Assembly (NCBI GenBank): GCA_003612585.1
Contig: RAZH01000006.1
Location: forward strand, 124,001 to 188,000
Source of the DNA: a bacterium 1XD42-54
Lineage (GTDB): Bacteria; Bacillota; Clostridia; Lachnospirales; Lachnospiraceae
Direction: 5' to 3'
Length of the DNA: 64,000 nt
Part shown: positions 45,772-53,788 of the stretch, one piece after another
Numbering within the stretch: position 1 is the first letter of the stretch
Layout: each line of letters opens with the position of its first letter
Notes under the pieces: generated by a model
What the model was told of the DNA's origin: nothing
Database searches by the model: none
Seen by the model: only the letters and a program-made list of their open reading frames with translations
Translations under genes and position numbers: made by a program

Positions 45772-46333
45772 GCCGCAGCACCTCCTTTCCCTGTGCGGCG
45801 ATCAATGCCGCTTTTTCTTCTATTTCTCCGTATAACAAAATATCCAAAAGGTATTCTGTGTAGCTTATCCTCTGCAACGCTTCCACAAAAAGAGGATGCG
45901 CATCCTGCGGCTGTGGGGCGTATGCTGTTTTCCAATGCTCCAGCAGGCGCAGATAATCGCATAGCACCCGGAAACAATACCGTTCCGTTTCCTGAAATCT
46001 CTGCTCCGCTGATTTTTGTCGGGGCTGTGACCTGTTGTGACGCTTCCTATCTGGCGGCGCATTGCCGGATTTCTCATAGGAAACGCCGAAGTCCTCCGCA
46101 AGCCTGACCGCAGCTTCCCGTTTCCCCAATCCATGCAGCAAAGCGGCAAAGTCGATCACATCCCCGGAAGCCCCGCAGCCGAAGCAGTAAAAGCGGCTGT
46201 CCACTTTCATGCTGGGCGTGCGGTCATTGTGGAATGGACAGCAGACCATGCCGTTTCTCCCCACCCGGATTCCATAGAATGAAGCAGCCTGCCGGGTGGT
46301 AACAGACTGTTTCACCGCTTCAAATACATTCAA
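45599..46333 (-). CDS. CHC2 zinc-finger primase-like protein
   Basis: A 244-residue protein. The CHC2 zinc-binding domain is at 25-95, with C32-P-F-H35 and C50-F-G-C53 as ligands, and FAALLHGLGKREAAVRLAEDFG in two parts after it. The rest is helical with a basic Lys/Arg-rich segment and no TOPRIM domain, so it may only recognise template DNA and rely on the VapE-like partner. The long overlap with the helicase gene suggests coupled translation. Confidence 0.83.
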   Translation of the reverse strand: MNVFEAVKQSVTTRQAASFYGIRVGRNGMVCCPFHNDRTPSMKVDSRFYCFGCGASGDVIDFAALLHGLGKREAAVRLAEDFGVSYEKSGNAPPDRKRHNRSQPRQKSAEQRFQETERYCFRVLCDYLRLLEHWKTAYAPQPQDAHPLFVEALQRISYTEYLLDILLYGEIEEKAALIAAQGKEVLRLEQRISELAAGNAGSCQKDDGHNGTGADTDRNPGDIRGDAERRREEQHPKLPDGVPA

Positions 46334-46380
46334 ATGCTCCCTCCATAAAAATACCGGCAGCGGTAAAGCTGCCGGTTATA

Positions 46381-47852
46381 TCATAGCTCCATCTCATGTT
46401 TCTTTCTTTGTACTTCCTGTGGCTGCTCCCACCGGCGCAGTGCGGTATCTACGGCGTTCTGCACCTGCCGCAGCCGTATGACTTCCTCCCGGAGCGGCTT
46501 GTGCTGCGGAGACAGTTCGGCATACTCTGTTTTTAACTGTGCATATTCCTGTTTCCATGCTTTCAGGGCAATGGGTTTTCCGTCCAGTTTTTCTTTCAGA
46601 ATACGGCGGGCGGCATAAAACAGCCGTAACTCCGCATCGTGGGATGTTTCAAATTTCTCCCTCTGTTTCTTAAACTTGATATTGTTCAATTCCGTATGGA
46701 CAGGTTTTAGCCGCTGGTAATTCTCGCCCTCCCGTATCAATTCCTTCAATTCCTTTATCCGGGCAGATTTCTTTTTCATGGAGCCGCTTAATGCTTAAAT
46801 TCTTCACTGACAGAGGAAAGACGCTCCTGCAAATCCTCTAATGTGAGCAGCTTGTTTTCCGTCAGATAATTGACGGCTTCGGCAAACTGCTTTAAGTTTC
46901 CGGTTCTGGCTTTATTGCTCCATGCCCCTGCGTTGCGCTGGTTGTAATAAGCGATCAGCAGGTCGGCAAGGTTCGGTGTCTGCGGTTTGGAAAGTTCTTC
47001 TTTTACCTCTGCCATCCAGACAAACAGGGCTTTGATCTTCTTCCTCACATCCTGCATGAGCCGGTTGGTAGCTTTAATCCAGCGGTTCAGTTCCCCTTTT
47101 TCGGTACGGATGCCCTTTGCTTCCATCTGCCGGACATTAGCGCCCTCGTGGACAGTAGGTATCAGGTCAAGCCCCTGCCGCACATAGGAACGGTGGTCGA
47201 TACGCACATCCTGCCCTTTTTCCTCAAATTTTGTATTAACGGCAGCCGCCCACTGCTCCCGCCAGTGTTCCAGTGTTTCCGGCTCGTGCCAGTCTGTTGT
47301 GTGGACAGCATTAAACATATAATCGCCGTTTTTATCCCGGATTCGGTTTCCATCTTCATCAAGAAGATATTCCCGCCGCTGTTTTTGTCCCCATGTGCCA
47401 TCCGGGTTCAAAGGGCGCATGGTTGTCATCACATGGAAATGTGGGTTAGGGATGCCGCCGTCCTCTTTCTCCGGGCTGTGAAAAGCAAGATCGGCAATCA
47501 TGCCTTTTGCCACAAACTGCTCCTGCACGAACTTCCTCGCCAGCTCCATGTTTTCTTCCAGCGTCAATTCATTCTGCATGGCAATATCAAAGGAATAGGC
47601 AAGCTGGGCTTTTGGATGTTTCTCGCAGTTCTCCACAGCATTCCAGAGGGTCGCCCGGTCAAGATATATTTCCGGCGCATGGGGCGGCAGCATGATTTCC
47701 GAAGCGATCACGCCGCCCTTTTTGGTGTAGTCGCTGACTTCTCCATAGTAGCTGCTGTAAAGACGCTCCCCGGCTCGGTAGGCTGCGCTGGCAATGGCGC
47801 TCTGACCGGCGCTGCGCTTTATCTGTGCGATTGAAAAATGATAAAGTGCTAT
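46381..47852 (-). pseudogene. MobA/MobL-family relaxase, frameshifted, apparent ATA start
   Basis: The N-terminus ALYHFSIAQIKRSAGQSAIA and the metal-binding H138-F-H140 (NPHFHVMTT) identify a MobQ-class relaxase that nicks oriT and pilots the strand. The frame is open to an in-frame TGA; the first codon before ALYHF is ATA at 47852, three bases after the upstream gene. At 46794 one base is lost: the frame ends EEFKH-stop, whereas the adjacent frame continues LSGSMKKKSARIKEL to 46381 as a helical C-terminus of 132 further residues. Restoring one G gives an uninterrupted protein of about 490 residues. Confidence 0.85.
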
Positions 47853-47854
47853 CC

Positions 47855-48172
47855 TTAGTCACCGCCTTTCTCCTGCCCGGAAATACGGGCGTGGTTTTCT
47901 GCGGCAGACCGGATGAAATGCTCCGCCTGCGGCAGATTCAAAATGCTTTCCATGAGGGAATAAAATTCCGTTTCGGTCAGCTCCTTTGTCTGTGGCGCAA
48001 TGCTCTCAATAGCTGCCCCACGGGTAATCAGCCGGTGCGTCCTCTGTTTCCGGGAACCGCTTTCCAGATACGCCTGCCGGTTTTTCAAACGCTGCATTTT
48101 CCGTTTTTCCCGTTCCAGCAGGACAGTGGTTTTTTCATATTCCTGCTTTAACTGTTCCAAAGATTTTTCCAT
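47855..48172 (-). CDS. DUF3847-like mobilization accessory protein
   Basis: A 105-residue, highly charged protein with an N-terminal coiled coil (SLEQLKQEYEKTTVLLEREK) and a basic middle (RKQRTHRL). It resembles DUF3847 proteins encoded directly before MobA/MobL relaxases on such elements and probably helps relaxosome formation. The ATG at 48172 has AAAGGATGTGAG upstream; a longer frame to 48211 is less likely. Two bases separate its stop from the relaxase ATA codon. Confidence 0.7.
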   Translation of the reverse strand: MEKSLEQLKQEYEKTTVLLEREKRKMQRLKNRQAYLESGSRKQRTHRLITRGAAIESIAPQTKELTETEFYSLMESILNLPQAEHFIRSAAENHARISGQEKGGD

Positions 48173-48415
48173 GTTCTCACATCCTTTACTGATAAGATAA
48201 AGAAAGACCATCCGCAGACAGTCTGTGTGTCAGTGCTTCTATAAAACCCGATGAAAAGGGAAAACCGCAGAGCGGATTTCTCTTTGCGGCGGGTACACAG
48301 GGGATAGCCGCTTTAGCGGCGCAAGGGGGTGTAGCCACCTTGTCGGAGCGAAGCGAACGCAGACCTCGGATTGCTGATTTTATCAGCGGCAGGGGTAAGC
48401 TCCGCAGGACGCACG

Positions 48416-48454
48416 ATACATGGTCTTTAGACTATGTATAGAAGTGCGCCCTTA
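48416..48454 (+). other. Candidate origin of transfer (RSF1010-like nic)
   Basis: Inverted repeat arms 48416-48425 and 48430-48439 (ATACATGGTC/GACTATGTAT, one mismatch) are followed after two bases by AAGTGCGCCCTTA. The AAGTGCGCCCT core is the nic-region consensus of MobQ/RSF1010-class origins. It lies just upstream of the relaxase operon in a stretch of 286 bases without a gene (48173-48458). Confidence 0.75.
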
Positions 48455-48458
48455 GTTC

Positions 48459-48662
48459 CTAAGGGATTTTGCCGTTTCCGGCAGTCTTGTTCTTTTTCTT
48501 GGAACGCTTGGAAAGATACTTCGGGCAGTCAACCACAACCGCCCGGAAGCTCTGTTTACATTCGTGCTGGCATTTCCGGCACAGTTCGTTGTAAGTGATA
48601 CGGCTGCGGTCATTTAGGAAGAAAGACCATTCCAACCGCCGCTTGTTGCTCATTCTTGCCAT
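48459..48662 (-). CDS. Small cysteine-rich conserved element protein
   Basis: A 67-residue basic protein with CRKCQHECKQ near 29-38 and another cysteine at 46, suggesting a zinc-binding site, and a lysine-rich C-terminus. AAGGAG precedes the ATG. I do not recognise the family; similar short genes are found near oriT on such elements. A DNA-binding accessory role is possible. Confidence 0.6.
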   Translation of the reverse strand: MARMSNKRRLEWSFFLNDRSRITYNELCRKCQHECKQSFRAVVVDCPKYLSKRSKKKNKTAGNGKIP

Positions 48663-48808
48663 AACCGGCTCCTTTCTCCGTTTCTATCTGATGTACGCAG
48701 ATAGGCTGTTTTGGTGTAGCGTTTCGGTATCATTTTTAAGGTTTTTTCCCTCTGTATACCCCTTTGGAAAGTACGGCAGTTTTGCAGTCAGGGAATGATA
48801 CCTCACGC

Positions 48809-49033
48809 TTATTTGTCGCTTACCGGTACGGTTTCGGAGCCTTTTGCCATCCATTCAAAGAAGGCAATTTTGCTGACCTTGATAAGCCTGCCCCTGCGGA
48901 ACGCCGGAAAGCCGGGTGTGTGTACCAGCTCATAGGCGCTCGCTCTTGAAATTCCCATAATCCGCTGAATGTCCGCCACATCCAAAACCAGCGGTAAATC
49001 CTCGTAGCTGTTCAATCTCTTTTTATCGTTCAT
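48809..49033 (-). CDS. Excisionase-like helix-turn-helix protein
   Basis: A 74-residue protein with a MerR-like/HTH_17 winged helix (DVADIQRIMGISRASAYELV) followed by GFPAFRRGRLIKVSKIAFFEWM, the standard excisionase-family pattern. The ATG at 49033 follows GGGAGGAACAG; a longer frame to 49090 lacks support. It may steer the recombinase toward excision or regulate transfer genes. Confidence 0.85.
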   Translation of the reverse strand: MNDKKRLNSYEDLPLVLDVADIQRIMGISRASAYELVHTPGFPAFRRGRLIKVSKIAFFEWMAKGSETVPVSDK

Positions 49034-49248
49034 TCTGTTCCTCCCATAAATCAAATAGGTTAAAATGCTTCCTGTTGCCGTTCTCCCCAAAAGCCGTTTT
49101 CCTGCCCCATTCCTGCGGTGTTTCCCTGCATTGGTGCGCCGGATGCGTCACTTCTCCTGCCGGTCATATCCCTTTTGGACGGTCATTCACTTGTCAAGGT
49201 ACTGTATGGCACGAAATTACCAACTACAATCATCGTAGCGGACTATCC

Positions 49249-49277
49249 TTGACAAAACAACGCTTCTGCGATACCAT
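49249..49277 (+). promoter_or_regulatory. Promoter of the forward-strand element gene
   Basis: TTGACA and TACCAT are 17 bases apart. The -35 lies in one arm of an inverted repeat (TTGTCAAGG at 49191-49199, CCTTGACAA at 49247-49255), a possible operator. The remainder of 49034-49334 shows no gene. Confidence 0.55.
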
Positions 49278-49334
49278 GAGTGTAACGGATATAACTGAAT
49301 TATATAATTACCATAGATAAAGGCAGGGATAGGG

Positions 49335-50375
49335 ATGGAGAATCAGTTTATACGGCATGAGCCATGTTTTGAGAGGATTTTGTTTGTCCTGACGCTGGAC
49401 AGGAAGAAAATGAAAGAGCGGATTTTGATTGGGGAAGAACAGCAGATCCGCTTCCAGCTGAACGGGAGCCAAAACGCAGAGGTGCTTTGTGATATGACAC
49501 GCCCGCTGGGAACTTTTTTGATAAACTTTGAGCGTGACACGGACAGAGACTGGAACTTATACGGGCTTTCTCCGCTGCGGCAAGCCCTCCACTCCAACCG
49601 ATGGAAACAGCCGGAGCTGGAGCAGGCGGCAAGCGAATTTCTCTGGGGAAAATATCTTAGCAATGACCCTCTGAAAATGTATGTGGCGTTCCGTATCTGG
49701 AACAGCTATCTGCTTGCCAGAGAACCCCGTGACCGTAACGCTGCCTGTGACCGCTTCATGGATAAAATGAGCAGCCTGACCGGGGTATTCCATAGCGAAG
49801 CCATGACCTTTGACAGGGAGACAGGAAAACCGAAACATTTTCAAGCTGGCAGCCTTTATTTCAAAGGCGCACCATCAGAAGATACCCGGCTTGACCTCTG
49901 GTTCCCGGACAACCGTCGCACAGAAGAATGTGTGTCTGCCTATGCGTCCCTCTACCCGTTGATTACCTATTATCTGAGCAGACTGAATGACTGGGGGCTT
50001 TGCTTCCGGCGGTGCAAGGTTTGTGGAAAATATTTTCTGGCAAAGAGCCAGCGGTATGAGCTGTGCAGCGATAAGTGCCGAAAAGCACAGGCGCTTCAAA
50101 ACAAGCGGGAATTTGACGAGAGGGCAAGAGAAAATACCTATGACCTGCTTTATAAAAATGAATGCCAGAACTGGCGCAACAAAATAAACCGGGTAAAAAA
50201 TACCGCAGGCTTTCCGGCTGACCGTCTGGAAAAAATACAGGCTGCCTTTTCCGACTTTAAGAAAGAAGCATTGCAGAGAAAAAAGGCTGTAAAAACAGGA
50301 ACAGCCAGCCCGAAAGAATTTACGGACTGGCTGTATCAGCAGAGTAATGTAATTGTTGAGCTGACCGAGATATGA
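49335..50375 (+). CDS. Zinc-finger protein of unknown function (DUF6076-like)
   Basis: A 346-residue protein and the only gene of the element on the forward strand. The C-terminal part has a CGNR/treble-clef-like cysteine motif (CKVCGKYFLAKSQRYELCSD, next cysteine soon after) near 227-250, followed by a basic helix. The N-terminal 200 residues have no motif that I recognise. It resembles proteins labelled DUF6076 on clostridial mobile elements. A regulator or nucleic-acid-binding protein is plausible. It has its own promoter divergent from the excisionase-like gene. Confidence 0.6.
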   Translation: MENQFIRHEPCFERILFVLTLDRKKMKERILIGEEQQIRFQLNGSQNAEVLCDMTRPLGTFLINFERDTDRDWNLYGLSPLRQALHSNRWKQPELEQAASEFLWGKYLSNDPLKMYVAFRIWNSYLLAREPRDRNAACDRFMDKMSSLTGVFHSEAMTFDRETGKPKHFQAGSLYFKGAPSEDTRLDLWFPDNRRTEECVSAYASLYPLITYYLSRLNDWGLCFRRCKVCGKYFLAKSQRYELCSDKCRKAQALQNKREFDERARENTYDLLYKNECQNWRNKINRVKNTAGFPADRLEKIQAAFSDFKKEALQRKKAVKTGTASPKEFTDWLYQQSNVIVELTEI

Positions 50376-50467
50376 AAAACTTTCTATCGTCAATTTCGCA
50401 TTATTGCAATAACAGATTGCTTCTTCCATGAATGGTAATATTATCATCAAACTTTTGGAAGAACTAT

Positions 50468-50546
50468 AAATGTCCGAGGTACCTTTGATTTCGACAGAAA
50501 AACAGGCTGAATTGTTACAACGCTCGGACATTTCAAAAATTTTTTT
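50468..50546. repeat. Intergenic repeat, diverged copy at the end of the cargo operon
   Basis: It begins AAATGTCCGAG and ends GTTACAACGCTCGGACATTTC, split here between 50468 and 50535, followed by AAAAATTTTTT. The outer motifs match the copies at 53681 and 56185, but the middle differs. Confidence 0.7.
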
Positions 50547-50600
50547 GAGAAATGGCGAAAAAAGCGGGGCAGCATACGCCGCCCCGCCGATCTCAAAAGG

Positions 50601-52967
50601 TCATTCCATCGCCCGCATTTGTTCAATCAGAGATTGTTTTTTCTGTCTGCGGACTGTCCATACAGACAAAATCAGCTCCATTCCGAACAATACCAGAATG
50701 AACAGACCCATTTCCAAAACCGGGAATTTGTAAGGCACTACTTTTCCGGCAAAAGCTCCTACACTAAATTTGCTGCAAGCAAAGATGGAAGCCGGAAGCC
50801 CAACGATCAGCGTCGCCAATGTTGCAAAGAATGCATAGCACAGCCCCTCGCAGATATTCATTTTACATAGCTGCTTTTGGGTCAGTCCGATGGAACGCAA
50901 AACACTGTTTTCCTGTTTTCTGGACATTTGATTAGAGAGGGTCGTGTTAATTAGGTTGATAACGCCAAAGAGGAATACCAGCCATGAAAGTACCTCCATA
51001 CTGCCAAATACAAAAGAATTTATATTTTTTTCATACTCAATTACAGTGTTAATATCATCTAATGCAATATCCGTATGAGCGGATATAATATTTTTTAATT
51101 CATCCCTCACATGATCCGCTTTTTGGGGATCACTTACAATGCTCCATGAATAATCGAAAGAGGTGATTTCCGGGTGCAGTTCATGGAACAATGCTTCCGG
51201 TGCAAATTCCAATACACCGTCAAAGTGATGTGTTCCATGTCCATTATCCAGATTATTGTTAAACACCCCGGATATAGTAACCGGAATGGTTGATTTCCCG
51301 GAGATAAGTTCAGCTGTTTCTCCGACACCTATATGTTCACGGTTACTTGTTGCCGAATCAATTAGGATGCTGTGTGTATCCGTCGGCATAGTGCCCTCTA
51401 TCAATGAAGCTTCAACCTTAGAATAATTTTGATCAGTCAGTATATCACACATACCACCATATTCAATTCCGTTGACGTTATAATTTATATGAAGGCTTTG
51501 CCTTTTTGCAATCACATCGGTTACACCGTCAATAGACAAAATTTCCTGTTTGAGTTCCTCATTCAGTGGATTTCCTGCTGCCATGACTTCTTGTTCTGAC
51601 AACTTTGAATCCAGATAAACCTTATAGTCACCATCCGGGAACTCTTGTCTTGCAAGCGCCTCTGGGGAGCGCAGCAAAACAATGGAGGATACCACAAGCA
51701 GGATAATTCCACCCAAACTCAATGAGGCTACAATAGCAACGGTCTTTTTGCGGTCACGCTTAAAATTCGCAATTCCCATTGAAACAGGATTGAGCTTGAT
51801 ATTCTTTTTCCGGCTGCGGATGTCCTTTTGCGCCGGGGTAAAACGGACGGCTTCAATGGGGGAAATCCCTGCCGCTATTTTCACCGGCTTACGGATGGAA
51901 ACAGATACCATGATCCAACTGCTTATGAGTGTCAAAATAATCGTTGCCACATAGGAAACAGCATTAAATCCCTTGGGAAACAAAAGAAAACCGCCGCATA
52001 CACCCAGTACTGTACCAATCAAAATTCCGATACTGCCGAGTTTGCGCCCCTCCCGCTTTACAATCCGCTTGATTTGCTTTGGCGTCGCGCCAATCGTCCG
52101 AAACTGCCCGTAGCTCTGGATTTTGTCATTGATGGAGATACGGAAGATACTCTGGATCACAATATAGCCGCCGATCAGAACAATAGCAATCACACCAACA
52201 ATCGGTAAAAAATCAAAGGATTTAGAAGCATAAGCAAAATATTTGCTGTTCATTTTGGGCATAGAAAGCTGATATTCCTCCGCAACCTCCCTGCAATAAG
52301 AGGTCATCAGTTCTTCGTCCAACTGAACGCTGTTTTTGAAATGGGCATAGGCGCGATACCCAGCGGGGTTAAACCCATCCCATTCTTTCAGGGCAGCTTT
52401 GGAAAGAATGATGGCACAGGTATTCGCTTCTTTTTCATTTACGCTGTCCAGAATGCCGGTAACGACATAATCGCCATGAAAACTCTCTGTATCTAAGGTC
52501 ACAGTGTCCCCAATTTTGGCATTGTTTCCATAGGTGGAAAGAAAGTATTCGCTTACGACAACTTCATTTGCCTTTTGGGGCAGATTCCCCTCCAATAGCT
52601 TCATTTGGTCGCGCCCAATCTCCATCATTTCTGCGTCATTATATACATAAGAGGCATGATAGCCCTGTTCTGAAAGTTCCTCACCCAGCATATAGTAGCC
52701 GCCTACGCGCTCAAACTCCGGCACTCCTTTCAGGGTTTCAATGTCGTTTTCCTCTACACCCAGCCAAACCGCCTCATAAGTATCGACAACCTGATTGCGC
52801 TGCATTTGTGTCAGGGAAGTAGACACAATTCCCGTAAAGCAGATCAGAAACGCCGCCAGCGCAACGGCGATCACCACCATCAGATTCCGGCGCTTCTCGC
52901 TTTGTAAACTTTTCTTTGCCAGCTTCTTTGTAATGGCGTTGGTATCATTCTCAAAAGGCCATGTCAT
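50601..52967 (-). CDS. FtsX-type ABC permease 2 of the cargo exporter
   Basis: A 788-residue membrane protein with an N-terminal helix (about 29-50), an extracytoplasmic MacB-PCD-like domain, two FtsX four-helix regions (three helices near 260-365 and at the C-terminus 655-775) and a second N-terminal-like helix near 410-430. It shares the start MTWPFENDTNAITKKLAK with the other permease gene, so the two are paralogues. AAGGAGG precedes the ATG, 14 bases after the ATPase gene. Likely function: export of, or defence against, peptide antibiotics. Confidence 0.85.
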   Translation of the reverse strand: MTWPFENDTNAITKKLAKKSLQSEKRRNLMVVIAVALAAFLICFTGIVSTSLTQMQRNQVVDTYEAVWLGVEENDIETLKGVPEFERVGGYYMLGEELSEQGYHASYVYNDAEMMEIGRDQMKLLEGNLPQKANEVVVSEYFLSTYGNNAKIGDTVTLDTESFHGDYVVTGILDSVNEKEANTCAIILSKAALKEWDGFNPAGYRAYAHFKNSVQLDEELMTSYCREVAEEYQLSMPKMNSKYFAYASKSFDFLPIVGVIAIVLIGGYIVIQSIFRISINDKIQSYGQFRTIGATPKQIKRIVKREGRKLGSIGILIGTVLGVCGGFLLFPKGFNAVSYVATIILTLISSWIMVSVSIRKPVKIAAGISPIEAVRFTPAQKDIRSRKKNIKLNPVSMGIANFKRDRKKTVAIVASLSLGGIILLVVSSIVLLRSPEALARQEFPDGDYKVYLDSKLSEQEVMAAGNPLNEELKQEILSIDGVTDVIAKRQSLHINYNVNGIEYGGMCDILTDQNYSKVEASLIEGTMPTDTHSILIDSATSNREHIGVGETAELISGKSTIPVTISGVFNNNLDNGHGTHHFDGVLEFAPEALFHELHPEITSFDYSWSIVSDPQKADHVRDELKNIISAHTDIALDDINTVIEYEKNINSFVFGSMEVLSWLVFLFGVINLINTTLSNQMSRKQENSVLRSIGLTQKQLCKMNICEGLCYAFFATLATLIVGLPASIFACSKFSVGAFAGKVVPYKFPVLEMGLFILVLFGMELILSVWTVRRQKKQSLIEQMRAME

Positions 52968-52981
52968 AGCCTGCCACCTCC

Positions 52982-53647
52982 TTATTCCACAATCTTTCCG
53001 TCCTCAATGCGGACAATCCGATCTGCAAGACGGGCAATATCGTTGTTGTGGGTAATCATCACTACGGTTTGCCGGAACTCCGCGCTGGTACGCTTGATAA
53101 GCCCCAGCACCTCGGCGCTGGTCTTGCTGTCAAGGTTGCCGGTCGGCTCGTCGGCCAGCACAATAGCTGGTTTGGTAATCAAGGCGCGGGCAATCGCCAC
53201 ACGCTGCTGCTGGCCGCCGGAAAGATTGTTCGGCATATTTTTTAGTTTATCTTCCAGCCCCAGCAGGTGAACGATCTCGTCCAAAAACTTCTGATCCACC
53301 GTGTCCCCGTCCAGCTCCACCGGCAGGACGATATTCTCATACACATTCAGGATGGGAACAAGGTTATAGTTCTGGAAGATAAAACCGATGTTGCGGCGGC
53401 GGAAGATGGTGAGCTGTTCGTCGTTCTTCTTTGCCAGTTCTTCGCCCCGGACAATCACGGTTCCGCTGGTGGGAGTGTCCAGCCCGCCCATCATGTGAAG
53501 CAGGGTAGACTTGCCGCTGCCGGAGGTTCCCACAACGGCCACAAATTCGCCCTCGTCTACGGAGAAGTTCACGCCGTCAAGGGCGCGGGTAATGTTCGGC
53601 TCTGCACCGTAATGCTTTTTTAGGTCAATCGTCTGTAAAATGCTCAT
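52982..53647 (-). CDS. MacB/LolD-type ABC ATPase of the cargo exporter
   Basis: A 221-residue ATPase. It has Walker A GTSGSGKST near 37-45, the Q-loop FIFQNYNLVPILNVYEN, signature LSGGQQQRVAIARAL near 140-154, Walker B ADEPTGNLD and an H-loop MITHNND. The type pairs with FtsX-domain permeases and detects or removes antimicrobial peptides. The ATG at 53647 follows AAAGGAG; the frame open further upstream only runs through the intergenic repeat. Composition is GC-richer than the first permease gene. Confidence 0.93.
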   Translation of the reverse strand: MSILQTIDLKKHYGAEPNITRALDGVNFSVDEGEFVAVVGTSGSGKSTLLHMMGGLDTPTSGTVIVRGEELAKKNDEQLTIFRRRNIGFIFQNYNLVPILNVYENIVLPVELDGDTVDQKFLDEIVHLLGLEDKLKNMPNNLSGGQQQRVAIARALITKPAIVLADEPTGNLDSKTSAEVLGLIKRTSAEFRQTVVMITHNNDIARLADRIVRIEDGKIVE

Positions 53648-53680
53648 ATTCAAAACTCCTTTCAAGGCTTTCTGCCTGTT

Positions 53681-53788
53681 GATAAGGGTATTGTAAAACC
53701 CAAATGTCCGCGAAATGTTACAGCGGCCCAAAAAATTCATTGAAAATCGGGGTGAAATGTTACAACGCTCGGACATTTCAAAAATTTC
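53681..53788. repeat. About 105-bp intergenic repeat, copy 2
   Basis: It starts GATAAGGGTATTGTAAAACC, contains AAATGTCCG and CGGACATTT as outer inverted arms and two ATGTTACA motifs, and is nearly identical to 56185-56290. Confidence 0.85.

Noticed and set aside
48213-48458. Possible structural RNA gene in the region before the relaxase operon
   Set aside because: It has several short hairpins, but the only identifiable feature is the oriT-like site.
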